Notes under the pieces: model-generated
What the model was told of the DNA's origin: nothing
What the model saw: the letters and a program-made list of their open reading frames with translations, nothing else
The model's database searches: none
Origin: Bacillus sp. ISL-37
GTDB taxonomy: Bacteria > Bacillota > Bacilli > Bacillales > Cytobacillaceae
Length of the DNA: 64,000 bases
Assembly (NCBI RefSeq): GCF_018613315.1
Contig: NZ_JAGGQL010000007.1
Location: 91,988 to 155,987 of the forward strand
Direction: 5' to 3'
Made by a program: the position numbers and the translations under genes
Part shown: piece by piece, positions 1 through 8,138 of the stretch
Numbering within the stretch: position 1 is the first letter of the stretch
How the letters are laid out: the number at the start of each line of letters is the position of its first letter

Positions 1-333
1 TTTATGTCCCAAAAACCAGGCAAGCCTTATTAAAGTGACATGAAGCCAGAGAGGAAGGCGCATTTCAGTATGGATGACTGGGTAAAGCGACATCTCCCGC
101 AGGTCCTCCAAAAAAATAATATTTCCTTCAAAAGCCCTGGATGCAGTAATTTTTGCTCTCTCTAAATCACTTGAGTAGCATTTGCTCCACTTTTGTCCCT
201 GATGATCAATATCAACTTCCTCGATTTTGGATTCATTATACTCCTGTTGCCAAATAAGAAGCTCCTGGGAGGTAACAAGCTTACTTGGATAACCCAATGT
301 CACCTTAAAATGGCGTAACAATCCAATTTTCAT
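1..333 (-). CDS. Histidine phosphatase family protein (N-terminal part, runs off the window)
   Basis: The reverse strand holds an open frame with no stop before the window edge, so only the first 111 codons are visible. The product opens with MKIGLLRHFKV, in which the Arg-His pair after a short beta strand is the phosphohistidine motif of the histidine phosphatase (phosphoglycerate mutase-like) superfamily. The following text is charged and fits the family loosely. A GGGTGA Shine-Dalgarno lies five bases before the ATG. The substrate cannot be inferred, and the second catalytic His lies outside the window. Confidence 0.7.
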   Translation of the reverse strand, partial: MKIGLLRHFKVTLGYPSKLVTSQELLIWQQEYNESKIEEVDIDHQGQKWSKCYSSDLERAKITASRAFEGNIIFLEDLREMSLYPVIHTEMRLPLWLHVTLIRLAWFLGHK

Positions 334-455
334 TTTAATCACCCTAATCAATGTAGTATTGTAATTAATTCACCATATGTCACTCGAATACCTTCAAAAA
401 TTATCTGGGTTAGTTGAAGCCAAAAGAGGAACTTTATAAGGAGGAGGTGTCTACA

Positions 456-605
456 TTGCCGAGAGGAAAAGAACTTGAACAGCTGCCAATGGCTAATACA
501 ATGCCTGGTATGGGGAAAGACCGCAGTAAGTTTGACCGTGATGTATTAACTGGAATAACTACTGATGAAAGACCATTGCCATCAAAAGTGAACAAAGAAA
601 ATTGA
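456..605 (+). CDS. Small conserved-looking protein of unknown function (49 aa)
   Basis: A 49-residue frame starts at TTG, chosen because the near-perfect AAGGAGGAGG ribosome site sits about ten bases upstream; an ATG 14 codons earlier would place that site inside the gene. The product is hydrophilic, rich in Lys, Asp, Pro and Gly (GMGKDRSKFDRD, TTDERPLPS), with no membrane segment. A strong terminator follows directly. I do not recognise a family; its size and composition resemble small spore-associated proteins of bacilli, but that is only a guess. Confidence 0.6.
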   Translation: MPRGKELEQLPMANTMPGMGKDRSKFDRDVLTGITTDERPLPSKVNKEN

Positions 606-621
606 AGTAATAACTAAATTG

Positions 622-652
622 AAACTTGAAGGTTTCGGCCTTCAAGTTTTTC
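622..652 (+). terminator. Intrinsic terminator after the small protein
   Basis: Inverted repeat AAACTTGAAGG / CCTTCAAGTTT around a short loop, followed by a T-rich run. Confidence 0.85.
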
Positions 653-732
653 TTTAAATAGATCCTTATATTCAACTTTTATTCGAAACAAGGTTGATAT
701 TAATCTAAAAGCGTAATATTATTAAGTTGGAA

Positions 733-748
733 ACGTAAACGTTTACGT
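733..748. promoter_or_regulatory. LacI-type operator in front of the regulator gene
   Basis: ACGTAAACGTTTACGT is a perfect 16-bp palindrome with the central CG step typical of LacI/GalR operators. It lies 17 bp before the start codon of the LacI-family gene, so autorepression is likely. The same core recurs in front of the glucosidase gene. Confidence 0.8.
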
Positions 749-765
749 AAAGGGTTTGGTAGTTA

Positions 766-1779
766 ATGAGTTATACAATAAAAGACGTAGCAAAACATGC
801 AAATGTCTCGATTGCTACTGTATCAAGGGTCCTCAATGGTCAGGGCGGTTATTCAAAAGCAACAGAAGAAAAAGTTCATCTTGCGATAGAAGAGCTAGGT
901 TACCAGCCAAACGCATTCGCCCGCGGTTTAATCAGTAATAAATCCAATACATTAGGAATCCTTTTCCCAGAAGTTTCGAGCCAATTTTCTTCCAAGATCC
1001 TTCGAGGTGTTGAAGAAGCAGCCCATCGTCTCAATTCGAGCGTGATTGTCTGCAATACGGCGTCACATGGACAGAGAACGATGAAGTACTTACAGCTTTT
1101 AACAGAAAAAAGGGTGGACGGTATCCTGTTTGTTAGTGAAATAATAACTGAAAAGTATTATAAAAAGCTTGAGTCAATGCAGATACCGGTTGTCCTTATC
1201 TCGACTGAATCCTATCAATATCCTTTGCCTTACGTGAAAGTTGATGATAAGCATGCCGCTTTCACCGCGACTGATTATTTAATAAAAATGGGGCATAGTA
1301 AAATCGGAATGATCAGTGGAAATAAAGATGACATAATAGCTGGCCAGCCGCGAATAGACGGCTATAAGCAAGCGTTAGCTCAAAGGGGACTAGCCATTAA
1401 AGATGAAAATATAATCCATTCAATTGGATTTTCATTCAATGATGGTTTGACCGGTTTACCAAAACTCCTTGAACAATCCCCGGATTTGACAGCTGTATTT
1501 GCCGCCAGCGATGCATTGGCCCTTGGAGCGATATCAGCCGCTTATAAGCTTGGCATTAAAATACCCGAGAACCTTTCCATAATCGGCTATGATAATTTGC
1601 CGATTGCAGAGATGTCGATTCCACCACTTACAACAGTAGCTCAGCCCTTGGAAGAAATGGGTATTGTTGCAGCAGAAATGCTATTTACGATGATGAACCA
1701 AGGTAGAAGAGTTGAAAGCAGGATTATGTCTCACTCTGTTATTGAACGAGAAAGTGTGAAAAAAGTTAATCTTACATGA
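766..1779 (+). CDS. LacI family transcriptional regulator of the adjacent alpha-glucosidase
   Basis: The 337-residue product has the LacI/GalR layout. Residues about 4-50 form the helix-turn-helix and hinge (IKDVAKHANVS, ATVSRVLN, YQPNAFARGL), followed by a periplasmic-binding-protein-like effector domain with the usual FAASDALALGA and IGYDNLPIAEM segments. An identical palindrome core lies before this gene and in the gap before the glucosidase, which suggests one repressor controlling itself and that gene. An alpha-glucoside such as isomaltose, maltose or sucrose is a plausible effector, by inference from the neighbour only. No sugar transporter lies beside it. Confidence 0.92.
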   Translation: MSYTIKDVAKHANVSIATVSRVLNGQGGYSKATEEKVHLAIEELGYQPNAFARGLISNKSNTLGILFPEVSSQFSSKILRGVEEAAHRLNSSVIVCNTASHGQRTMKYLQLLTEKRVDGILFVSEIITEKYYKKLESMQIPVVLISTESYQYPLPYVKVDDKHAAFTATDYLIKMGHSKIGMISGNKDDIIAGQPRIDGYKQALAQRGLAIKDENIIHSIGFSFNDGLTGLPKLLEQSPDLTAVFAASDALALGAISAAYKLGIKIPENLSIIGYDNLPIAEMSIPPLTTVAQPLEEMGIVAAEMLFTMMNQGRRVESRIMSHSVIERESVKKVNLT

Positions 1780-1780
1780 T

Positions 1781-1794
1781 ACGTAAACGTTTAC
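1781..1794. promoter_or_regulatory. Second LacI-type operator, upstream of the glucosidase
   Basis: ACGTAAACGTTTAC repeats the 733-748 operator core immediately after the regulator stop codon. It probably controls the downstream glucosidase, whose start lies about 165 bp away; the gap has no other gene. Confidence 0.75.
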
Positions 1795-1960
1795 TAAAAA
1801 TGTCGTCACATTAATGTTTGATTTTAGGACTCATTCTAATATCCTTATTCATCCTGGAATAGGGGGCTCTTTTGGGGAGATTTACGAATGGGATATGAAT
1901 TAACAATCAAAATTTAAAGAAGAGAGCCTTTACTAAAGAAATTAGTTTGGAGTGGTTTTT

Positions 1961-3643
1961 TTGAAAAAACATTGGTGGAAAGAATCAGTCATTTATCAAA
2001 TATACCCGCGAAGCTTCATGGATTCTAACGGCGATGGGATCGGCGATATTCCTGGGATTATCTCAAAGCTTGACTATTTAAAAGACTTGGGAGTAGATGT
2101 TATTTGGCTTTCACCTGTATACAAGTCTCCTAATGATGATAATGGTTATGATATCAGCGATTATCGTGAAATCATGGATGATTTCGGAACGATGGAAGAC
2201 TGGGAGCTTCTATTAAAAGAAATGCATGACAGAGGATTGAAGCTGATCATGGACCTTGTCGTAAACCATAGTTCTGATGAACACGAGTGGTTTGTAGAGT
2301 CTAGAAAATCGAAAGATAATCCATACCGTGACTATTACATTTGGAGACCTGGCAAGGATGGAAGAGAACCGAATAACTGGCAGTCAACATTCAGCGGTTC
2401 CGCCTGGCAGTTCGATGAAAATACCGAAGAGTACTATCTGCATATTTTCAGTAAAAAACAACCGGATTTGAATTGGGAAAACCCTAAACTTCGCCAGGAA
2501 GTGTATGACATGATGAAATTCTGGCTGGACAAAGGGATAGATGGGTTCAGGATGGATGTTATCAACTTCATTTCGAAAGTAGATGGATTTCCTGATGCGC
2601 CAAATCCTGAAGGGAAAAAATATGTATCTGGAAGCAGATACTTCATGAATGGTCCTAAAATTCATGATTACCTGCAGGAAATGCATAGGGAAGCACTTGC
2701 TCAATATGATGTAATGACAGTAGGTGAAATGCCTGGTGCCAATGTAGAAGAAGCTAAGCTTTACACCGATGATGCTAGAAATGAATTGAATATGGTATTC
2801 CAATTCGAGCACGTCGACCTGGATTCAGGCCCTGGCGGGAAATGGGATCTTAAACCTCTTAAGCTAACCGATTTAAAAAACAACTTCACAAAATGGCAAA
2901 AGGGACTCGAAGATATTGGCTGGAACAGCCTTTACCTTAATAATCATGACCAGCCAAGGATGGTTTCGCGATTCGGTGACGACAAGGAATATCGTGTGGA
3001 GTCAGCGAAAATGCTTGGAACTTTTCTTCATATGTTAAAAGGAACCCCTTATATTTATCAAGGTGAAGAAATCGGGATGACAAATGTACGATTTGATTCC
3101 ATCGAAGATTACAAGGATATTGAAACCCTTAATATGTACAATGAAAAAGTGAATCAAAATGGAGAAAATCCTGCGAAGGTAATGGAGTCAATCTATGTAA
3201 AAGGACGCGACAATGCCCGTACTCCTTTCCAATGGGATGATAGCGAGCATGGAGGGTTTACGACTGGCACTCCGTGGCTTCAGGTAAATCCAAACTATAC
3301 GGAAATTAATGCCAAGCAGGCTGTGGAAGATGAAAGTTCTATTTACCACTATTACCGAAAGCTAATGCAGCTTCGTAAAGAGCACCCGGTCATTGTTCAT
3401 GGCAGCTATGACATCTTGGTTCCCGAGGATGAAAGTATTTATGTTTATACAAGAACACTGGAATCGCAAAAATTATTTGTCTTATTGAATTTCACCAATG
3501 AGGATCAGAGCTTTGATGTTCCGGCTGATCTGCAAGGCAAGAAAAATGAAATATTAATTTCAAATTATGAGGCAAATACAGAATACAAATCTTCCATTTC
3601 ATTGAAGCCGTATGAAGCAATTGTATACCTGATCCAGGATTAA
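1961..3643 (+). CDS. malL: Oligo-1,6-glucosidase / alpha-glucosidase (GH13)
   Basis: This cytoplasmic GH13 enzyme of 560 residues hydrolyses alpha-1,6 (and often alpha-1,4) bonds of isomalto-oligosaccharides. TTG is taken as start because GGAGTGG lies five bases upstream; the GTG three codons earlier overlaps that site. Catalytic residues fall where Bacillus oligo-1,6-glucosidase has them: nucleophile Asp near 199 (FRMDVINF), acid/base Glu near 256 (VGEMPG) and Asp near 329 (NHDQPR). The N-terminus WWKESVIYQIYPRSF is typical and no signal peptide is present. The length matches the family (about 561). It is paired with the LacI regulator through shared operators. Confidence 0.95.
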   Translation: MKKHWWKESVIYQIYPRSFMDSNGDGIGDIPGIISKLDYLKDLGVDVIWLSPVYKSPNDDNGYDISDYREIMDDFGTMEDWELLLKEMHDRGLKLIMDLVVNHSSDEHEWFVESRKSKDNPYRDYYIWRPGKDGREPNNWQSTFSGSAWQFDENTEEYYLHIFSKKQPDLNWENPKLRQEVYDMMKFWLDKGIDGFRMDVINFISKVDGFPDAPNPEGKKYVSGSRYFMNGPKIHDYLQEMHREALAQYDVMTVGEMPGANVEEAKLYTDDARNELNMVFQFEHVDLDSGPGGKWDLKPLKLTDLKNNFTKWQKGLEDIGWNSLYLNNHDQPRMVSRFGDDKEYRVESAKMLGTFLHMLKGTPYIYQGEEIGMTNVRFDSIEDYKDIETLNMYNEKVNQNGENPAKVMESIYVKGRDNARTPFQWDDSEHGGFTTGTPWLQVNPNYTEINAKQAVEDESSIYHYYRKLMQLRKEHPVIVHGSYDILVPEDESIYVYTRTLESQKLFVLLNFTNEDQSFDVPADLQGKKNEILISNYEANTEYKSSISLKPYEAIVYLIQD

Positions 3644-3650
3644 TCATTGA

Positions 3651-3680
3651 AAAAGGCTGCTATCTTGCAGCCTCTCAGAC
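3651..3680 (+). terminator. Hairpin after malL, weak terminator
   Basis: GGCTGC-TATCTT-GCAGCC stem, but the run after it (CTCTCAGAC) is poor in T. A nearly identical hairpin with a proper T-tract occurs at 4181-4210. Confidence 0.55.
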
Positions 3681-3715
3681 TGTAGCCAACTCGATGAAAA
3701 TCGTGTTTGTTTACA

Positions 3716-3900
3716 GTCTTTTTGGTTGGTGCTGGAATGGAGCTGTTGATTTCCGTTCCAGGCGCTTCGCTTTCCGCGGGGCCGGAGGTGAGCCTCCTCG
3801 TCGCCGTTGGCGCCTGCGGGGTCTCACCTGTCCGCCTGATCCCGCAGGAGTCTACGCGCCTTCCACTCCAATCAACAGGATTCCTCAACTTAGTTTGGAA
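3716..3900. repeat. GC-rich interspersed repeat, single copy here
   Basis: This block is markedly richer in G and C than its surroundings (CGCTTTCCGCGGGGCCGG, CTCACCTGTCCGCC) and is full of short inverted repeats such as GGTGAGCC against the later GGTCTCACC. Its wording is like a dispersed repeat I associate with Bacillaceae genomes from memory. Overlapping open frames on both strands are composition artefacts. No gene is supported between malL and the transposase stump. Confidence 0.6.
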
Positions 3901-3955
3901 CTAACCAAAAGTCTCTTTTAAAATAGATATATATATAACACTTGAGGTGATAAAT

Positions 3956-4180
3956 ATGCTTTCAAAGAACACTCCAATCCAACGAGATCAATTAGAAATG
4001 GTTGCTTTAGACCAACTGGTTCCTCAGGAACATTTAGTCCGTAAGATGGAAGCAGCCATTGATTTTTCTTTCATATATGACTTGGTGAAGGATGTGTATT
4101 CGGAAGTAGGGAGCCCAAGCATTGACCCAGTGATTTTAATTAAACTCACCTTCATTCAATATACCTTTGGTATCCGTTCT
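3956..4180 (+). pseudogene. IS1182-family transposase, N-terminal stump
   Basis: The frame starts at ATG behind TTGAGGTGA and encodes about 75 residues matching the N-terminus of IS1182-type transposases: MLSKN, ALDQLVPQEHLVRKME, AAIDFSFIYDLV, PSIDPVILIKL and FIQYTFGIRS. The match ends abruptly after GIRS, where intact transposases continue with a further 350 or more residues including the DDE triad. At the break the sequence runs into a GGCTGC hairpin. The remnant is inactive. No inverted terminal repeats or target duplication could be defined. Confidence 0.8.
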
Positions 4181-4210
4181 AAAAGGCTGCTATTTGCAGC
4201 CTTTTTATTT
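4181..4210 (+). terminator. Terminator hairpin abutting the transposase break
   Basis: AAAAGGCTGC-TATTT-GCAGCC followed by TTTTTATTTTT. It repeats the hairpin found directly behind malL, so the transposase stump is bracketed by two versions of the same sequence. Confidence 0.75.
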
Positions 4211-4338
4211 TTATCAATTTCGTAAAGCTTATATCCTTCATACTAAAGTCGTAGAAAATATCAAGCTTCTCGATGAGGTATGGTTTTCTTCAAAATCTTA
4301 AGATGAATACAAGAAGAAAACTAAGGAGGAAGTTGAAC

Positions 4339-5064
4339 ATGATAAAAAATAAAGTAGTAATGATTACAGGCGTAACACAGGGATTAGGAAAAGCACTGAC
4401 GCTAAGGTTCGCAAAGGAAGGAACGAAGCTGGCTGTTTGCGCTCGAAGGGAAAAAGAACTGGAAGTAGTAAAAAAAGAAGCGGAATCATATGGGGCAGAG
4501 GTACTGGCAATAACAGCTGATGTATCGGTACCGCGTGAAGCCGAAAAATTTGTTGCCCTGACACTTGAAACATTCGGACGAATTGATGTTCTGATCAATA
4601 ACGCCTCGATACTGGGGCCTAGTCCAATGCCACTACTGATGGATTATCCGGAGGAGGATTTTGCTGAAGTCATCAAGGTGAACAGCATCAGTCCTTTCCT
4701 GATAACAAGAAGGGCACTTCCTGTCATGCTTATTCAGGGTGAAGGATCAGTTATAAATGTAACTTCAGAAGCCGGCCATGTTGGATATGCGGGCTGGGGA
4801 GCTTATGGAATTTCAAAATTTGCTGTCGAAGGAATGACAGAAACATGGGCAGATGAACTAAATGGAACAAAGATAAGAATGAATATGGTCGATCCTGGAG
4901 AGATGGATACGAAAATGCATTCTCTTGCAGTACCAGATTGTGATTATGAGTTAGCCCAACCAGACGATGTTGTCGATGTCTTTCTTTTCCTTGCTTCAGA
5001 AGAATCAAAAGAAGTCAATGGACAACGATTCAAGGCACAAGAGTTTAGTCGGGAGATGAGATGA
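4339..5064 (+). CDS. SDR family NAD(P)-dependent oxidoreductase
   Basis: A classical short-chain dehydrogenase of 241 residues. It has the cofactor loop TGVTQGLG (about 11-18), NNAS, a catalytic Ser in the VTSEAG region, and YGISK (Tyr near 156, Lys near 160). ATG is chosen because AAGGAGGAAG lies eight bases upstream; an upstream frame extension lacks a ribosome site. The stop overlaps the next ATG by four bases (ATGA), so it is translationally coupled to the QueA paralogue. The substrate is unknown; the operon hints at handling of a small modified nucleoside or sugar, which is inference only. Confidence 0.88.
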   Translation: MIKNKVVMITGVTQGLGKALTLRFAKEGTKLAVCARREKELEVVKKEAESYGAEVLAITADVSVPREAEKFVALTLETFGRIDVLINNASILGPSPMPLLMDYPEEDFAEVIKVNSISPFLITRRALPVMLIQGEGSVINVTSEAGHVGYAGWGAYGISKFAVEGMTETWADELNGTKIRMNMVDPGEMDTKMHSLAVPDCDYELAQPDDVVDVFLFLASEESKEVNGQRFKAQEFSREMR

Positions 5065-6104
5065 TGCAGTTGGAAACAAAGGTACATCCTCATGATTTTT
5101 CTCTGCCACCTTCTCTTAACGCCTCTCATCCACCAGAAAGGAGAGGACTGCGGAGGGATCAGGTGAAGATGATGGTGTTGGACAGACTAACGGGTAATAT
5201 AGAGCACGAACAATTTATTCAAATAGAAAAATATCTAAATTCAGGGGATATACTTGTGCTGAATAATAGCAGAACGATTCCTGCAATTCTGAAAGGAACA
5301 TTGCACCGAAACGGAAAGGTGATTGGCACAAACGTAGAAATGCGACTTGCCAGGAAAAAGAATGACTCAGTTTGGGAAGTCTTGATCGTAGCAACAAATG
5401 TAAAATCAGGGGATTGTTTTAAGTTCTCGGAAACTTTAGAGGCGAATGTAATTGGAGAAGTATTTAAATCCCCGCTTAAGATGATCCAGTTCAATCTACT
5501 AGGTAAAGATTTATACAATGAAATCTACTCAATGGGTGAACCGATAAGATATGAATATATTCATCACCCGTGGAACCTGGATTATTACCAGACTGTGTTT
5601 GCAAGTCAGCCAGGGTCAGTCGAGATGCCATCAGCCGGTCGGGCTTTCAGCTGGGAACTCCTGTTAAAGCTGCAGCAGAAAGGAGTTAAATTGGCTTTTT
5701 TGCAACTTCATACGGGCCTTAGTTATCTTCTCGATGATGAGTATTCCCATTCACCAGAAGGACACTTCGAAGAATATTCTATTCGCCAGGAAGATATGGA
5801 GGCATTAGTAAAAGCAAAAGATTCTGGAGCAAAGGTAATCGCAGTTGGAACTACTGTTGTTCGCGCACTTGAAACAGCAGCCAGTAATTCAACTATTCAA
5901 GGATGGACTAATCTGTATATCACTTCGGATTATGAGTTGAAGCTCGTTGATGGAATCATAACTGGTTTTCATGAACCAAAGGCAAGTCATTTGGATATGC
6001 TGGCTGCCTTCGTTGATGAGATCAAGCTCTTAGAAGCTTACAATATCGCAATTGAACAAAAGTATCTTTGGCACGAATTTGGTGATATAAATCTGATCAT
6101 CTAA
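5061..6104 (+). CDS. QueA-family S-adenosylmethionine:tRNA ribosyltransferase-isomerase, paralogue
   Basis: The 347-residue product resembles QueA, which moves the ribosyl part of SAM onto preQ1 in tRNA to form epoxyqueuosine. Diagnostic segments are LDRLTG, GDILVLNNSRTIPA, PEGHFEEYSI, AVGTTVVRALETA and FHEPKASHLDMLAAF. Other stretches differ from the canonical enzyme: the N-terminal extension before LDRLTG is longer and the usual ALPPYI-type segment reads as IHHPWNLDYYQT. No tgt, yajC or ruvB lies nearby as around canonical queA. It is coupled to an SDR upstream and a VOC protein downstream, so a specialised role is likely. It could still be a functional QueA. Confidence 0.8.
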   Translation: MMQLETKVHPHDFSLPPSLNASHPPERRGLRRDQVKMMVLDRLTGNIEHEQFIQIEKYLNSGDILVLNNSRTIPAILKGTLHRNGKVIGTNVEMRLARKKNDSVWEVLIVATNVKSGDCFKFSETLEANVIGEVFKSPLKMIQFNLLGKDLYNEIYSMGEPIRYEYIHHPWNLDYYQTVFASQPGSVEMPSAGRAFSWELLLKLQQKGVKLAFLQLHTGLSYLLDDEYSHSPEGHFEEYSIRQEDMEALVKAKDSGAKVIAVGTTVVRALETAASNSTIQGWTNLYITSDYELKLVDGIITGFHEPKASHLDMLAAFVDEIKLLEAYNIAIEQKYLWHEFGDINLII

Positions 6105-6123
6105 TGAAAGAGGGAAGATGAGA

Positions 6124-6477
6124 ATGAGATTCCATCATTTTGCACTTGAAGTAAGCGATTTGACACTTTCAAAAACATTTTATGAAGACTTTCTTGGTTT
6201 TAATGAAAGCCGCAGATTACATTTTGAGAAGGAAGAAATGATCTTTTTGGAACAGAATGGCTTTAGGCTTGAATTGTCCCAGAAAAAGTCAGATGGAGAG
6301 ATTAGTGAAAGGACTCATTTTTGCTTCGAGGTGGATAATCTTGATGAAAAAATGAAGGAAATGCGGGATAGAGAACTTTATTCTTTTGAGGGGCCATATA
6401 CATTAGACAACGGCTGGAAGACGATCTTCTATTTGGGTCCGGATAAAGAGGTAATAGAATTCCTCGAAGTCATTTAG
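6124..6477 (+). CDS. VOC family (glyoxalase/bleomycin-resistance fold) protein
   Basis: 117 residues with the single-module vicinal oxygen chelate pattern: MRFHHFALEVSDL (metal His), FYEDFLGF, ERTHFCFEVDN (second His) and a terminal acidic residue in DKEVIEFLE. The ATG at 6124 is preferred over one two codons earlier because AAGAGGG then has normal spacing. It follows the QueA paralogue by about 20 bp and ends the operon. Enzyme against resistance protein cannot be decided. Confidence 0.82.
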   Translation: MRFHHFALEVSDLTLSKTFYEDFLGFNESRRLHFEKEEMIFLEQNGFRLELSQKKSDGEISERTHFCFEVDNLDEKMKEMRDRELYSFEGPYTLDNGWKTIFYLGPDKEVIEFLEVI

Positions 6478-6480
6478 ATA

Positions 6481-6670
6481 GGCTCTTTTCTCAAATCTTG
6501 TTGCTATTGACACAAAAATTTAAGTGAATGCTCTATCTTTCTTCGCAAAGTAGACTCTTGTTATGAGAAAAGAGCATGCAAACTTAATACCGATCTACAA
6601 TATGGCTTTATATTTCGTTAAAATCGGCTTTAGGATTTTAACAACAATCTTTACTAAAGCAAGCCTTTAG
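6481..6670 (+). repeat. R190 element, copy A
   Basis: First of three copies of a ~190-bp element (others near 38.4 and 43.0 kb). It opens with GCTCTTTTCTCA, whose exact complement TGAGAAAAGAGC occurs about 70 bp later, and ends with the hairpin GTTAAAATC-GGCTTTAG-GATTTTAAC. It starts three bases after the VOC stop codon on the same strand. No reading frame is conserved among copies, so it looks non-coding. Confidence 0.8.
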
Positions 6671-6677
6671 ATAAAAA

Positions 6678-6718
6678 ATAAGGAACGGAGCAGCGCATTG
6701 CTTTTTCCATTCCTTATT
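6678..6718. terminator. Bidirectional terminator between copy A and the DUF2062 gene
   Basis: AAGGAACGGA and TCCATTCCTT form an imperfect stem flanked by A-run and T-run, serving the convergent genes on both sides. Confidence 0.7.
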
Positions 6719-7184
6719 TTTTTATTTCCCAATTTTTTACTATAGTAAGAAAACTTAATCGGTATTTTCTCATGATTGTATAAATGAGATAGTATACAAG
6801 CATCCCGAAAAGGATGATATTAATGAACATGCCTATGAAAAAAACGGCACCTAAATGGATTCCGGCATCTAAACCATGAGGTGGCATCCCCGCTGCCGAG
6901 GGAAAGATACCATAAGGGAAAAGCGTTTCGCCAACGACGACATTCAAATAAAATAAAAACGGGAAAAGCCAAATGAGTGCTACACCGCTAATGAAACCGG
7001 CTATAGGATTCCCTTTGAAGAGTTTGGCACCCACGGTCGAAAGTATAGGCCCCATGCCGAATGATGGGATGAAGTGGATTAAAAAACCAAGGGTAAACCC
7101 TAGAGATACATTATGTGCGTTCTCTTTTATTCTAAATAACTTTATAAGAAGAAATTTTAGTTTACGCAAGTTCTTATTGATCAT
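6714..7184 (-). CDS. DUF2062 domain membrane protein
   Basis: 156 residues with three to four hydrophobic segments (FTLGFLIHFIPSFG, GFISGVALIWLFPFLFYL, LGAVFFIGMFINIILFGML) after a basic N-terminus. The segment order, with NVSLGFTLGFLIHFIPSFG near the start and NPIAGFISG in the middle, is that of DUF2062 proteins. The function is unknown. A single-gene unit, convergent with the VOC operon and divergent from pssA. Confidence 0.8.
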   Translation of the reverse strand: MINKNLRKLKFLLIKLFRIKENAHNVSLGFTLGFLIHFIPSFGMGPILSTVGAKLFKGNPIAGFISGVALIWLFPFLFYLNVVVGETLFPYGIFPSAAGMPPHGLDAGIHLGAVFFIGMFINIILFGMLVYYLIYTIMRKYRLSFLTIVKNWEIKK

Positions 7185-7324
7185 AATTCACCAGCCCCAA
7201 ATTAGTATACAATTTGATGAATCATTTTAATAGCCTTTTTGACAAATTACTTCCATGCAGATACAATCTTTGAATTTCAGATAAGAATTTTCTTGTGAAC
7301 CTCTATTCAGAATGAGAAAAAATG

Positions 7325-7341
7325 ATATAGTTAAACTATAT
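7325..7341. promoter_or_regulatory. AT-rich palindrome upstream of pssA
   Basis: ATATAGTT-A-AACTATAT is a perfect dyad with 8-bp arms, about 100 bp before pssA and 140 bp before the divergent DUF2062 gene. It may be an operator; the protein is unknown and chance in AT-rich DNA cannot be excluded. Confidence 0.35.
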
Positions 7342-7441
7342 TTTCGTCGATTCTATAATAAAATAAACATGATTATTAGTTGTCTGGGGTAAAAATAGGC
7401 ATAAGCAGATTTAGAAAAAGTTCGGAGAGTGATGACAACTG

Positions 7442-8137
7442 ATGCGGTTTACAAAAATGATTCCCAATATGTTCACACTTGGCAATCTATATTGCGGTTT
7501 TCTATCAATTGGATTTGCGGCTAATGGCCAATTTAACAATGCAGCCATTTTAATTTTAATCGGCATGATGTTGGACAGCATGGACGGAAGGCTGGCGAGG
7601 ATGCTGAAAGCGGACAGCCAGCTGGGAAAGGAACTTGATTCACTGGCGGATATCGTCACATTTGGTGTAGCACCATCGTTCCTGGTTTATTATACATACT
7701 TTTACCAATTTGGACTATGGGGTTTGATGGTAGCGGGACTATTCCCGTTATTCGGAGCTTATCGCCTGGCGAGGTTCAATATCAGTACTGATAAATCTTC
7801 GCTTAATTATTTTATTGGGGTGCCTATTACTGCAGCTGGCGGAATTATGGCCATCCTCACTTTATTTGGTGACTTGATTCCGAATATCGTTACTACAGTT
7901 GTCTTTACGGCACTGAGTTTCCTCATGGTAAGCAGAATCAGGATTCCAAGCTTCAAGGAAGTACCGCTCCCTAAGTATGGTACAATCGTGACAATTTTCC
8001 TTGGTTCTTTACTGTTCGTCATTTGGAAAGGGACCTACAGCCAATTCCCTTACTTGATTTATATCGCAACCCCACTTTATGTAGCGTATTTGGCCTATCG
8101 ATTTGTTAAAGGAAAAAACAAGAATAATATTGATTAG
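7442..8137 (+). CDS. pssA: CDP-diacylglycerol--serine O-phosphatidyltransferase
   Basis: PssA makes phosphatidylserine from CDP-diacylglycerol and serine in the cytoplasmic membrane, the precursor of phosphatidylethanolamine. The CDP-alcohol phosphatidyltransferase signature is complete at about residues 44-69: DSMDGRLAR, then G and two Asp at the right spacing (QLGKELDSLAD). The N-terminus MIPNMFTLGNLYCGFLSI is typical of Bacillus PssA. Six or more hydrophobic segments are present and the length of 231 residues is normal. No psd gene follows it here. Confidence 0.93.
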   Translation: MRFTKMIPNMFTLGNLYCGFLSIGFAANGQFNNAAILILIGMMLDSMDGRLARMLKADSQLGKELDSLADIVTFGVAPSFLVYYTYFYQFGLWGLMVAGLFPLFGAYRLARFNISTDKSSLNYFIGVPITAAGGIMAILTLFGDLIPNIVTTVVFTALSFLMVSRIRIPSFKEVPLPKYGTIVTIFLGSLLFVIWKGTYSQFPYLIYIATPLYVAYLAYRFVKGKNKNNID

Positions 8138-8138
8138 T

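Noticed and set aside
3640..3921. Overlapping open frames on both strands in the GC-rich block after malL
   Set aside because: They exist only because the repeat is GC-rich; no ribosome site, no recognisable protein, and the block resembles a dispersed repeat.
4206..4338. Possible gene fragment between the terminator and the SDR
   Set aside because: A short frame can be read (AYILHTKVVENIKLLDEV), but it is interrupted and matches nothing I recognise.
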